DNA from: Actinostola sp. cb2023
Taxonomy: Eukaryota; Cnidaria; Anthozoa; Actiniaria; Actinostolidae
DNA length: 64,000 bases
Reading direction: 5' to 3'
Assembly: GCA_033675265.1 (NCBI GenBank)
Contig: JAUJYZ010000680.1
Span: 208,501 to 272,500 of the forward strand
Shown here: positions 1 to 11,373 of the stretch, one piece after another
Position numbering within the stretch: the first letter of the stretch is position 1
How the letters are laid out: each line of letters opens with the position of its first letter
Position numbers and translations under genes: made by a program
The notes under the pieces: model-generated
The model's database searches: none
Seen by the model: the letters and a program-made list of their open reading frames with translations, nothing else
What the model was told of the DNA's origin: nothing

Positions 1-130
1 GGTCAATTTCGTGTTCTAACTGAAATAGCCAAACTTGTTCAAACGCTGTGACAGATTTTAATACTACATGGATGCTCCTACTTATGGGCTCCTGCAACAA
101 TATAATGCAAGAGAATATGAGGTCATATTC

Positions 131-761
131 AGGGACGGATACAGGGGGGTGGATTGGGCGGCTAGCCACCCCCCTCTAGAGGTTTAACTGATAGAAAATA
201 TGAATTAAAAGTATTGTAAGTGTTCTAACACTCCAATTCATGTTTCGCGTTATTACACGGTTTAGGAGAAACCGGTTGTAAACCAGCCTTGGTCAGAGCA
301 GAGCACGATTCATAGCGCGTTCTTACGGACTTTCGTGAATTAAAGGATTGTCCGAATTGATTCAGCCATCGAAATTCTCAAGTGTTGTCAGCATTGGTTT
401 GCTGAGACAGTGTACATAGGAAGTAATTAGCGATACGCGTAAATCACAAATAATTCTTGGAGAACGCTGGAAATAGCATTTCCGAGCCTCTAGACTTTCA
501 AAATGTTCTGGGGGGGCATGCTCCCATACCCTCCTACCGGCTCACGCCTACGGCGCTCGCTATGCGTCTCCCCCACCGCTTGGCCTTTGCTACGGCCCGG
601 TTCACTTTTGTGGACCAGCAAAAATAAAGGCTAGCTACGCTCCTGGCGTAAATAAACACCGGGGCTGGACAATTATAATCAGTCGACTCTCTGATGGAGA
701 ATATATACCTTGAAAGGCTTTATGATTATCCACCCCCCTTTGTAAAATCCTGGATCCGCCC
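131..761. mobile_element. hAT-like non-autonomous DNA element
   Basis: Near-inverted ends: the left end reads CAGGGACGGATACAGG from 130, and the right end, reverse-complemented from 761, reads GGGCGGATCCAGG. Both continue into a GGGGGGTGG block. Such termini are typical of hAT transposons. A 6-bp ATATTC flanks both sides (125-130 and 762-767). It is shorter than the 8 bp expected for hAT, and the right end seems to have lost a few bases. No transposase reading frame is visible inside, so this is a non-autonomous copy. Confidence 0.5.
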
Positions 762-767
762 ATATTC

Positions 768-2070
768 ATTAGGTCATATTGTCTTGTATAATCATGTTAT
801 TTTCAGTATTTTTGTCCTTTTAAATATTCACTACTAGTTAAAAAATCGAATAACTAATTAACTCAAAACACAGATTATAAATCCCTACACCACGATATCA
901 TTCACATCCACAAAATATATTTTTGACAGTTAGGATTTGTTTTCCTTGGGCGTAGGTCCTTGTGGTGGACCAAAAAAACTCTTGCTTGAACCGATGGAAA
1001 AAGTACCTGTGCGACAATGGTGAAACCGCCTTAACAATGCCTATACACCGAATTCATAATATCGTATTTTTAGTTTGGCAATATGATACGTTTCTAGTAC
1101 AAATGATCACTGTCATCTAAAATAGTACCTATTGAAATAAACACTTTGCTGTAGACAAAATATCATCGGAATTATGACAGATCATGAATAGAGAGTTTTG
1201 TATGTATTTTTCAAGTGAGTCCTCACCAGCGTTGTTTTGGTGCAATTTCACAATTTCAAATGTTGAAATCTTCTCAAGGATATATTATTTGGTTTCAAAA
1301 CACACACATGGTATTTAGATGATCACATAAATATTCTATCAAATATTTACTTTTCCCAAAATGATATTATTATTATTATTATTATTATATTTTTTTGGCT
1401 TTTATGCAAATTAGAAGCAGCCAATTATGAATTCGGTCTATAACAGATAGCTAGAACCTGATCTGAGTGTTTATCAAACAGGGGGGGGGGGGGGGGGTCT
1501 TGAAAGTTTTACCAATTTCAAAGGGGGGGTCTTCAGAATGTTTTTGCATTTAAGAGGGGGGTCCGGAAACAAAAACCTAAAAAATGACTTTCTCCTCCCG
1601 ATATTTAATGACCGGTCCCTAAGAACGGCTGAGTCACTAAGAACGGCAAAGGAGAAGTTGTCAATAACGAAAGCAAGTGTATAACGTTTTAGAAAGAAAA
1701 CAACGAAAAGTAGAGATATCAGTGAGACGATATCGAGCGAAAACTATAAACGACGGGAGCTAGAAGCAAATATGGGCAAATATTCATAAAGAATTGTCTG
1801 TGGAAAACTGATTGAAAATGCATTGTGCAGTTGAAGTTCTTATGAATCACGATGAACTGTCAGTTGACCGCGATGTGGCTTGTGCAACAAAAGAGGAATG
1901 AACACACCAGTCCCATGCCTCCTCCATGACCACTGCTGTTAAATCCCAGCAAGACGCAGCATGAGAACGGAACATTAGTGAGAGGTCAGTTAATAATTCT
2001 ATAGAGTAAAAAGTCTTATCAGGTTTCTCAGTTGATCGAACGACGACATCAGTGGCGCAGCAGTTCAACA
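768..2070. other. non-coding upstream region with simple repeats
   Basis: No supportable gene. It holds a short ATT repeat (about 1364-1389), a run of about 17 G (1481-1497) followed by two more G-runs, and otherwise AT-rich unique sequence. It runs up to the start codon of the collagen/Ig gene; no clear TATA box was found near that start. Confidence 0.5.
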
Positions 2071-5000
2071 ATGGCGGACAGAAAAAAGTTTGAGAAGAAA
2101 GAAACGATATATTTTGTATTGGTTCTTGTGGTGTCACTTCTTTCATTAGTCATATCTGTATCAACCTTATTCATACATGAATATCGGTACATAAGCTTAA
2201 CTAAGAGGATAGACAACTTGGGAAAGAAGTCCCAAGCACACGAAGAGAGCTTGAAGGTAAAACATATTGGTAAGTATATGAACTGTGGATCAATTTTACT
2301 CCGTTGAACGCGACTGAAGTGGTTCGTTTAACAGTCAGTACGTCTCTATACCGGCTCCGGCAGTTGTTAGTGCATCAGCAGAGATTGAATCATGTCTGTA
2401 TCTAGGGGAAGGAACTTATGAGCCGGAATACTATATTTCAATTTCAATTTCAATTTATTAACTTATTTATTAACATGCAAAACAATATATAAAGTACAAG
2501 TCACACGCCCCCGCAAATAGCTGTGAGTACTACATAAGTTACAACTGATAATTTAGAGTTACAATAAATAAATATAATATTCAATAAATAATTACAATTT
2601 TAGATGAGAACAATAAAGAAAGAAAGATAAAGTAAATGAAAAGTATTTCTAAAGTATTTATTTTATATTTAGCTACATGCATGCAGTAGGACAGTGGAGC
2701 ATCTGAAACCGCGAACTATATTCATGCCGATCATTACTTATCAGTCAGTACCGGCAAAAAAAAAAACATTTCGGTGTAAATTGTATCCTGTAAAAACCCA
2801 TTATCTACATGCAGTTCTTTTATAATCTGTAGATGAGAAGCTAAAACGAAGCACTCGCCAAAGCGAACCAGATTTGCGCCCAAAAATTGACAAGGAAATA
2901 AAGCAGCAAGTTCGGGTGTTTTTGAGTAATTTACACAAAGTATACTGTGTAGAAAATGACACATTGGTGATAGTTGGAGCTAAAGGAGAACCAGGTTCCA
3001 CAGGTCCAAAATCATCCATGGGTCTACCGGGGCCCAGAGGAGAAATGGGCCCGCAAGGACCACCATCAGAAAAGGGCGACAAAGGTACTAATTATCCTAA
3101 TCAAAAGAGCGTGCTTTTTATTTCACCATCGCTTCATTCTATATATAAGTCGTGCGCCTATTACTTGATTCGCGCACCCAAATATTTTTAAGCCTGGGGC
3201 AAACGGACACACTGCGTGTTGTCCCAGTTGATTGTGCGCTTTCGTTTTGCCACCTATAAATAGCTCGAAATTAGTAAAAGGGCAAAGTTTCAGCTCATAA
3301 TGTCTGACACGGGAGATGACATTAAAAATAAAATCAGGGATCGTTTTCTAATATTTTGTTTGAAGAGTGTCATCCAATGCATTTTCCAAACAAAATCTTA
3401 GAAAACGATCGATTTTACTCAGTTTTAGTCATTTCTTCTGTCTTAGACATTATGCGCCCCTTTTACTAAGTTCGAGCTGCTCTTTTCATTTCTGAAGTTC
3501 ATTTTGACACTCCTGTTCGATTTATGAGAGTTAGGGTCACGTGACCTCTTAGTTAATATTCAGTGTCCACACGTACAGACTTGGCTTGACTTTTGGTAGA
3601 CTTTTGGTGACTTTGCTCGAGCTCTCGCACTTCCGGCTACCCACGGCCGCCAAACCAAAGAAATTATGGATCGGGGTCATGAGGGGTGATTATTGACTTT
3701 CTCTAATTCCAAAGTCTTTGATTTTAGGCAATCCAGGAATATCAGTTTCGGCACCCGTTATACCAAAACCACCAAAATCCTTGATTGTGAAGCCAGGAGA
3801 AACTGTTTCCTTCTCGTGCGAAGCTGATGGCCTACCGAGACCCTTAGTAACCTGGTATCGACTTTCTGGAGCCTTGCCCTCGGGGCATCACGTGATCTAT
3901 GACAATGGAACTCTCGCGATCACGAATGTTCTGATCGGTCACGAAGGTGTATATGTGTGTCTGGCAAAGAATGTACTCGGAGTGGCAAAATCTTTTGTTT
4001 CTTTTGACATACTCGGTAAGTATATAGAACAGAAGGGTCATACTCCATCCCAGAGCTCTGGCTGTGTTTCCTAGGCCCTAGCTGCGCATACTTGATGAAA
4101 AGCAATCTCGTAATCTCGCAATCTCTCAAAGATATTAATGCAGGCTCTGGGTACGAGATTGGATGAAAAGCTATGAAACTTCTGGCTCGAGCATGCGCAG
4201 TTAGAAAAGATAAAACTCTGGGAATCGAGGTGGCAATGGTTATTATCATATCATATTGTGTCGACAACCAGCCACAGTTTCAGTTCGATTCAAAATCCCA
4301 ATATGGTAAGTCGCATAGACAGAACACATTTGACGCCACCAGCTTTCATTCTGGCAACCATTATCGTTCATGATAGAAATTGAGGGAAAGTTAAAGTGCT
4401 ATAAAGATACCCATTAAGTTCTTTTGAGCGTTAGACCTAGAAAGACAGGAGCGGTCAACGGCATCTGTTCAGTGGAAAAGCTGTTCTGACGGTAGTTTGC
4501 TGCGAATGACATTAATTATGAATTTCATCTGGTCTGGGAAAAAAGTACCCCTCGCTCAATTAGATCCAAAATTCCTGGCAAACGTTTAAGACTCCTGTTA
4601 ATTTTTTTTAACGTTTTTTTTGGTTCCCCATATCGAAAACACCTGGAAAACGTTTTTTGGGGTTCTCCATATTGAAAACACCTGCATGGAAAACGTTTTT
4701 TTTGGTTCTCCAGATTGAAAACACCTGGCAAACATTTTTTTGGGTTCTCCAGATTGAAAACGTTTTTTTTTGGTTCGGAAAAAAAAATAGTATCTGGGAA
4801 ACGTTTTTTTTGGGTTCGGAAAAAACATAGTATCTGGGAAACGTTTTTTTGGGGGGTGGGATGTTCAGAAAAAAAGTTGTCTGGGAGAAGTTTTTTGGGC
4901 TGACAAGGTTTTCTTGGTGACATTTCGGTGTTTCTCTCCTCAAGTTCGTTGCTGGCAAAAATATCCGTCAATAAACTTTTCTGGCTGGATCAATAGAACA

Positions 5001-6888
5001 GTTGTCCATCTCCCAGCACACCGTTGACCGCTCTCGGAAAGAAAGGAGAAAGAGAAAAGTCATGTCTTTAAAGTGCGACCTTCTTCAGCAACAGTTTCAT
5101 GTCTGGTATGAAAATCAACATTGGCCGCGCGTCCAGTCGTGGACCAATCATAGCTAAGCTAGTGCGTACTGACAGCCGTCTGAACTGGAGTTCATCCTAA
5201 CTACAACTATATGAGTTCTGGAGTGAGTTCACTCAACAATGTTCTTTTTACTTTTAAGTACCATTACAGTTTGAACGAAAGCCAAGCAATGTCGCAGTCA
5301 ATGTGGGCAGTCGAGTACAGTTTTATTGCAAGGCGAAGGGATACCCGCGTCCAGTGATCACGTGGTACAAGGGAAACAAAACGAATCAAGGACAGAAATA
5401 CAAAGAAAACGCAACCACGGTGACGTTCATCAAAACAGTGAGCAAGGACAGCGGAGTCTACACGTGCGTCGCGCAAAACATCCTCAATAGAGTAGAAGCT
5501 AAAGCAGAACTACATGTCATCGAGAAAATCAAATTCACCATCAGACCACCCTCTAAAGCGAGTGGTCGTATCGGCCAAACTCTCTCATTTGACTGCCAAG
5601 GTTGGAGTGGAGTGGTAGCACCAACTGTATCCTGGACAAGGCAAGATGGTCTGCAGATCGTCAAATACCAAGTGTTGCCCAGCGGGACGCTAGTATTGTT
5701 CGTAACTTCAACATTTGACGCCACTCGATACACTTGTACCGTCAAAAATGCCCTTACTTCTATCAACACGACTATGAGTCTTGACGTCTACGTAAGGTCA
5801 TGCAGTGAGTGGAAAATGTCTGGTGAAACACTAAGTGGGGATTATAAAGTCGATCCTGACGGCCCCGGTGGTATCAGGGGATTCCAGATATATTGTGACA
5901 TGGTTTCGAAAGCTGCTATTGGGGTGACTGAGTTTAGCCATGATAGTGAGGTACGGTCCATAGTGCAGGGTTACTCGAATCCTGGTAAGTGCTGTCCACA
6001 CTTTAGTGCGAGTGTTTTGCGTGTCACTGTTAGGTCTCACAATTAGCCATTTCTGGAGATTCGCGCTGTATTAGTTTTGCTGTTCAAGTCTCTTGACTTT
6101 ATTTTGTACTGTATATTTATCCTTACAGAATCTCAAACGATCGAATGAGTGAGTCACCCTCGGTTTCCGCTCATTCAAAAAGAGAGAGCTCATACAGTCG
6201 GTTGGATTTGTCGGTCATGCGCAAGGACCGCAACAGCAAACCGCTACATGAAAAAGATTAGCGTTAATCTCCTGTTGTTGTTCAGTGTGGTCGTCGTCGT
6301 CGTACGTCGTCGTCGTCGTCGTCGTAATTGTTGTTGTTGTTGTTCCTACTGCTGTACCCTATGCACTTCTCCCCCATTCCGTCGCGCGTTCGCATGCACC
6401 AAGACAGAGTTCTCGCAGCCTGTATGGCGATGTTTCTTAGAACTAATTACGTCTTGTCTCGTTGAATGACAGGAAGTTTCCATAGAAACATCAATTATAC
6501 GCAAGTCAACACACAGCAGATTGTTTCCCTCATCAAAGCATCGAAGAATTGTGAACAGTTCATAAAGTACGAATGTCGTCACTCGGCTCTTCTCTGGCAT
6601 GGCCTTGCTTATGGATGGTGGGTGTCACGTGACGGACAGAAGATGGACTACTGGGGGGGTGCTGCCCCGGGATCATGGAAGTGCGCATGCGGGATGACGA
6701 AAACCTGTCAAGCTGGGCGTGGCTGTAATTGTGACGTCAATGATGCTGTTTGGCGCGAGGACAGCGGTGTGCTCAATGACAAGTCAACTCTCCCAGTCTC
6801 CCAACTGCGGTTTGGCGACACAGGGGACCCGCGGCTGGAGACGGGCTATTATACACTTGGAAAGTTTCGATGTTACGGCATTCAATAA
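2071..6888 (+). CDS. type II membrane protein: collagen stretch, three Ig domains, CNTNAP/fibrinogen-like C-terminus
   Basis: Five exons: 2071-2269, 2833-3084, 3728-4015, 5259-5984, 6473-6888. All junctions are phase 1 and sum to 1881 nt, giving 626 residues. Residues 13-35 are a hydrophobic membrane segment after a short basic N-terminus with no cleavable signal, so type II topology is inferred. Then come a charged stalk (about 67-114), a short Gly-X-Y stretch (115-154), Ig domains at about 160-246, 250-335 and 337-424 (paired Cys and the Y-x-C motif in each), and a roughly 200-residue C-terminal domain. That domain has YCDM, a SHDSE block, YWGG, the KCACG-C-NCD cysteine cluster and LPVSQLRFGDTG, closely matching the fibrinogen-like region of contactin-associated proteins/neurexin IV. 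Exon 4 uses the acceptor ending at 5258; the nearer AG at 5268-5269 would break phase. A role in cell adhesion or recognition at the surface is inference. The exact partner is unknown. Confidence 0.85.
2437..2620. repeat. TTTCAA repeat and AT-rich tract in intron 1, possibly a LINE 3' tail in reverse
   Basis: Four or so TTTCAA units lead into an AT-rich block with CACGCCCCCGC inside it. Read on the minus strand this ends in repeated TTGAAA units, which resembles the short tandem tail of a CR1/L2-type LINE. No reverse-transcriptase frame accompanies it, so the assignment is weak. Confidence 0.25.
3262..3478. mobile_element. foldback (hairpin) element in intron 2 of the collagen/Ig gene
   Basis: Two long imperfect arms are inverted copies. 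The left arm begins AGCTCGAAATTAGTAAAAGG and passes through CATAATGTCTGA and ATCGTTTTCTAA. The right arm runs back through TTAGAAAACGAT, TTAGACATTATG and CTTTTACTAAGTTCGAGCT. The loop is about 25 bases. No reading frame is present. It is a MITE-like foldback; a target-site duplication was not resolved. Confidence 0.55.
4590..4880. repeat. degenerate T-rich tandem repeat in intron 3
   Basis: About seven or eight units of roughly 35-50 bases built on GGAAAACG followed by T7-8, then GGTTC(T/C)CCA(T/G)AT and GAAAACACCTGG. The minus strand is open in several frames only because the unit lacks stop codons. The peptide is repetitive and low-complexity and is not supported as a protein. Confidence 0.7.
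6291..6343. repeat. GTC then GTT trinucleotide microsatellite in intron 4
   Basis: A GTC-repeat tract (with one TAC interruption) passes directly into a GTT tract. It lies inside the 5985-6472 intron. Confidence 0.85.
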
Positions 6889-6958
6889 GAGCTATGTGCC
6901 GAATATTTACCGTGCAATACTGACTAATTCACGGTGAGGCATGCACGATGGGCATTTC

Positions 6959-6964
6959 AATAAA
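6959..6964 (+). terminator. poly(A) signal AATAAA for the collagen/Ig gene
   Basis: Canonical hexamer 70 bases after the TAA stop at 6886-6888. It is the first one downstream on the same strand. Confidence 0.5.
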
Positions 6965-6984
6965 TGCTGACACAGCTAAGAATT

Positions 6985-7214
6985 AATACTCCTTTTTACA
7001 GTTCCCGGCGCCATCTTGAAAGGTAGCCGCGTGCCTTTGCATCGAAGCGAGACCAACGGTGACCTTGCGTGCATGCAATGATAGAGAGACATGTGAATAA
7101 TTGTCCAAGGTGTTAATAAAGGTCTATCATTGCAAGGTCACCGTTGGTCTCGCTTCGATGCAAAGCACGCGGCTACCTTTCAAGATGGCGCCGGGAACTG
7201 TAAAAAGGAGTATT
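6985..7214. mobile_element. foldback element with ~90-bp arms
   Basis: The left arm starts AATACTCCTTTTTACAGTTC and the right arm ends with its complement. The arms match almost perfectly through GGCGCCATCTTGAAAGGTAG and AGCGAGACCAACGGTGACC, with small indels (about 7021-7030 and 7067-7075 against the right arm). The loop is about 35 bases. No reading frame. A target-site duplication is not certain. Confidence 0.65.
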
Positions 7215-8514
7215 CCGTTAATCCTTTTCGTACGTCGATAAATCGGCTCTGCGATTTTCTATAAGTGGTCGATAATGCTCTTTTTGAAGTGATATTTAAT
7301 CAAGCAACAAGACGCTCAATGAGCGTTCACTCGGGCATTGTGAAAAGGAAAATGTCAGTTGTTCGAGGAAGTACTTGAAAATGAATGCCAGTTGGTTGAA
7401 GAACAAGGACAATGTCAGCTGCGCGAGGAGAGACCTGACAATGACTGACAGTTGCGTGACGAGGGAGACTATGTATATACATGTATGTGTCGAGTTCATT
7501 TGATTTGCCTTTGAGTTCATTTGATTACCTTTTGACTTTGAGTTCAATTGATTTGATTTTGATGAGTTTGTGTAAAGGCCCCCTCTCTAGCTTCAGATCC
7601 CGAAACGTCGAGTTTGGAATCGAGTTCGGGTTCGAGTTACGGTTCGAACGTCGAATAAAACAAGGACATCTTCTTCAATACAATATAAATTTCTCTGACG
7701 TCATGACAATCAGTGACAGTTGAGTGACGAGGGAGACTATTAGTCCGGTGAGTACGAACATGATACGTCTTGAGGTTGCATAGGTCAGATGGTTCCGATA
7801 ACGGCCTCGCGTTTGTTTTAAAATATATATATTTTAAGCGAGCTTCTAGTCCTTTTACCACTTCTAGTCATTGAACGATGAACTAGAATCCTGACCTTTT
7901 AATAGCTTGAAGATCTACAGCTGCTTTCAAAACTAAGATTCATAATCTACTTGAGTCCTGTGTCTCCTTTATCTTTTCAAATCTGCGGAGTAATCTTGAA
8001 ACTCCGGATACGATTAAATACGTCGCATACTCGTCATTTTGAAGCCGAACAAAACTACTACTACCGAAATCCGCATTTTCTAACTCGGGCGGCCTGCGGC
8101 CTGGGCCCGAGTAATTAGGCTAATTATTCTCCAGCAAGCCTATATATTTGACAAACAAAGGAAAGCACTTTAGACAAAAGGAATTGTCCAATGCCTCACA
8201 TACTACTGAGATACTCAATATATGCATATCACTGATTTTATTAATAAAACATACACTAATTCACGTAATCATTGTCGGAGCGCGAATCATAGCTATGACC
8301 GCAAACTGAGATGTCTGGGAAACTGAGTAATATATTGAGCCACGTTCAATTTAATGCAGATAAAATGTGTTTTTCAAAGGTCGAAGAACTGTTCAGCTAT
8401 ACATTCCAACAAGCATTGGTAAAACGGTACTAGCTATTTACGGTGTTGCCCAAGACTTTCAATTTCCCAGAATTCCTTTAGGTCATAGCTTCTCTGACCG
8501 TTTCACCCCGACAG
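7215..8514. other. intergenic, no gene seen
   Basis: Mostly unique sequence. A short block ending GTGACGAGGGAGACTAT occurs twice (about 7447-7472 and 7714-7739). Between them are loosely repeated GAGTTCATTTGATT-type stretches. Short open frames here have no recognisable features. Confidence 0.4.
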
Positions 8515-8855
8515 CGTTCATATAATTAGGTGTATAAAATGGCTTGGTTTACACCAGTGACTAGTAGACAACGTTCATACAATTAGGTGTATAAAATGGC
8601 TTGGTTTACACCAGTGAAGTAGTAGACAACGTTCATACAATTAGATGTATAAAATGGCTTGGTTTACACCAGTGAAGTAGTAGACAACGTTCATACAATT
8701 AGGTGTATAAAATGGCTTGGTTTACACCAGTGAACTGTAGTAGACAACGTTCATGCAATTAGGTGTATAAAATGGCTTGGTTTACACCAGTGAACTGTAG
8801 TAGACAACGTTCATGCAATTAGGTGTATAAAATGGCTTGGTTTACACCAGTGAAC
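8515..8855. repeat. minisatellite array 1, six units of 57-60 bp
   Basis: Units start at 8515, 8572, 8630, 8688, 8748 and 8808. Each holds CGTTCAT(A/G)(C/T)AATTAG(G/A)TG, TATAAAATGGCTTGG and TTTACACCAGTGA. The last unit is cut short at about 8855. Units differ mainly in the few bases after CCAGTGA. Every unit contains a TATAAAA. Confidence 0.9.
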
Positions 8856-8946
8856 CAGTCTCTTACTCACTATGTGGGCGCACCTTTGCACCCTCCTTCC
8901 CTAACGCCTCTGCGTGCTTTCACTGCATATATATCAAGTATGTTAA

Positions 8947-9602
8947 GGCCTGGTTCATGAAGCCATCACTCAAAATCACGTTTATTTTTAGTATTCCCAC
9001 GATTCATTTCTATGGCATTGATATTTAGGCATAAGATTATATCCAAGATGTTTGATGACTTAGTAGTCCTAAAAATACTGACGTCAAGTGGTCACGTGAC
9101 ATAGGCATGTAAAATTTCGTTTTTTAAATATGCGGTCGCGAATTTAAGTTATGCTGAAATAGTTTTTGTGCTACAATATTAAGGACAACTAACGAAAAAA
9201 GATAGCTTTTGGAAAACCTGTCCCATAGTTTTAGTTATCGAGAAAATTGAGAAAACGTATTCTGGCTAAATGGTCACGTGACCTATTGTCGTAAATATCT
9301 CTCTTAAGAGAAATCAGAGACAAGTTTTCCAAACGTAGTTGTGTAGAGCACTAGCATTGACAACATATGCAATTGTTTGTTTTTACACTGTTCTTAAAAC
9401 CGCGACCGCATTTTAAAATAAAATGTCAAAGACTGTTGTCACGTGATTAATCACGTGTTCAGTTTTTTTGGTATTTTGTTGACTTCAATCAATTAAGGAT
9501 ATCGAACTCTAAAGCTGTGCGAAGTTTCGTAATGTTTGGTAAAAAAGAAGTGACATTATGATTTTTTATATTTTTTTCTCGTTTTTGGGCTTGAACCAGG
9601 CC
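8947..9602. mobile_element. piggyBac-like non-autonomous element with TTAA flanks
   Basis: TTAA lies immediately outside both ends (8943-8946 and 9603-9606). The ends are inverted copies, GGCCTGGTTCA at 8947 and its complement at 9592-9602. A TTAA duplication is the hallmark of piggyBac insertion. Inside, an inverted pair (ATGCGGTCGCG near 9125 and CGCGACCGCAT near 9402) makes a partial foldback, and three CACGTG sites (GTCACGTGAC-like) occur. No transposase frame is visible. Confidence 0.7.
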
Positions 9603-9632
9603 TTAACATACGTGATTGCTTTCCTTTCCATT

Positions 9633-10480
9633 GCCAGTACATAGAGTACGGTAAGTAACGACTGGGTACGAGTCTACCAGTGATCCATTGCCAGTACATA
9701 GAGTACGGTAAGTAACGACTGGGTACGAGTCTACCAGTGATCCATTGCCAGTACATAGAGTACGGTAAGTAACGACTGGGTACGAGTCTACCAGTGATCC
9801 ATTACCAGTACATAGAGTACGGTAAGTAACGACTGGGTACGAGTCTACCAGTGATCCATTGCCAGTACATAGAGTACGGTAAGTAACGACTGGGTACGAG
9901 TCTACCAGTGATCCATTGCCAGTACATAGAGTACGGTAAGTAACGACTGGGTACGAGAGTCTACCAGTGATCCATTGCCAGTACATAGAGTACGGTAAGT
10001 AACGACTGGGTACGAGTCTACCAGTGATCCATTGCCAGTACATAGAGTACGGTAAGTAACGACTGGGTACGAGTCTACCATTGATCCATTGCCAGTACAT
10101 AGAGTACGGTAAGTAACGACTGGGTACGAGTCTACCAGTGATCCATTACCAGTACATAGAGTACGGTAAGTAACGACTGGGTACGAGTCTACCAGTGATC
10201 CATTACCAGTACATAGAGTACGGTAAGTAACGACTGGGTACGAGTCTACCAGTGATCCATTGCCAGTACATAGAGTACGGTAAGTAACGACTGGGTACGA
10301 GTCTACCAGTGATCCATTGCCAGTACATAGAGTACGGTAAGTAACGACTGGGTACGAGTCTACCAGTGATCCATTGCCAGTACATAGAGTACGGTAAGTA
10401 ACGACTGGGTACGAGTCTACCAGTGATCCATTGCCAGTACATAGAGTACGGTAAGTAACGACTGGGTACGAGTCTACCAG
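9633..10480. repeat. minisatellite array 2, about 15 units of 57 bp
   Basis: Nearly identical 57-base units run from GCCAGTACATAGAGTACGG, through TAAGTAACGACTGGGTACG, to AGTCTACCAGTGATCCATT. A few carry single substitutions or a 2-base insertion (near 9957). Each unit contains ACGGTAAGT, a near-consensus 5' splice site on the plus strand. The minus strand is open because 57 is a multiple of three; I do not treat it as coding. Confidence 0.95.
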
Positions 10481-10740
10481 GGAAGTAGTAGACAACGTGT
10501 CATGCGTGTCATCTAACCGGTAAAACAATGATCTTATAATCTGGGATTGGTAGATCAAAGGCTCACCCAGGGTTATAGGGACTAATCTAGGGTTAAAGTT
10601 ACTGATGAAATGATCGGCGCTAAGCATATCTTAATCCTGGCTTAGCATTAATTACCGTGCCCTTACTGCATACGTGCCTGCGAACCTGTTGGACAGCGCA
10701 CTGGATGAACACGATCGTCAGTATCTCACTGCGGTCAAAT

Positions 10741-10870
10741 AGTCGTTCTCGTACGAGTGGGAAACCTACGGTACCGTGACACTCAAATGGCTTCCTTGCT
10801 GAACCAATCAAAAAGCGTGCAGATGCATCTCGTCCAATCAAACTCTTTCAATACGGCAAGGCACGCCGTA
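10741..10870. mobile_element. partial copy of a dispersed short element
   Basis: Begins AGTCGTTCTCGTACGAGTGG and contains AACCTACGGTACCGTGACAC and CAATCAAAAAGCGTGCAGAT. The same sequence recurs at 49836-50067 with both terminal inverted repeats. This copy has the left end but loses similarity near 10870. Confidence 0.6.
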
Positions 10871-11282
10871 TTATATCAAACGAGCACCATATCATGGTCG
10901 CACATTATCGAAAATTTACGGCTTAGCTTTAAAGAGAAACGCTTAGCGTTTGAGGGTTTTTAACATTTGAGGATTTGACATTTTTTAATTGCAAGCGAAT
11001 GCGCACTCATTAAATATATAAGCGCTCTGTCAGTGAAATAAAGACGTGGTATGGAAATGAGACTCAATGTGAATATACAATCATTAAGAATAGTGATAAA
11101 ACTGTAATATTTGTGTATACAATACTATGTCCCCAAAAATGTACAAAAAAGTATAAATTTATCGAATCATTAATACAAAGTATAAAGCCAAGTAATCATT
11201 GTCCAAAGTTAAGAACTGTCTCCATAATATTATTTAAATGGCGCCAACTGAATATATTAATTTATAAACTGATCTGAAGAAT

Positions 11283-11366
11283 TTCCAACTTCTTTCCCAG
11301 GCTCTTCTCTTCTTCTCCCCAACGGTCGTCCATGGAGAGGGGAGGAAAAGAGCCTGGGAACGAGTT
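11283..11366. mobile_element. small foldback MITE
   Basis: The arms are TTCCCAGGCTCTT and AAGAGCCTGGGAA, with partial outward extension (CAACTTC against GAGTTG). TGAAGAAT occurs just outside on the left (11275-11282) and again at the right boundary (11366-11373), a plausible 8-bp target duplication. No coding capacity. Confidence 0.5.
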
Positions 11367-11373
11367 GAAGAAT

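Noticed and set aside
4525..4971. Several minus-strand open frames rich in FSIWRTPKNVF-like repeats
   Set aside because: Low-complexity translation of the T-rich tandem repeat in intron 3.
8515..10480. CRISPR-like regular array
   Set aside because: Units are contiguous tandem copies with no unique spacers, and the genome is eukaryotic.
9556..10627. Long minus-strand open frames with a 19-residue repeat (about 165 and 241 codons)
   Set aside because: They are the translation of the 57-bp minisatellite; 57 is a multiple of three and the unit lacks stops. Several frames are open equally and there is no start or domain outside the repeat.
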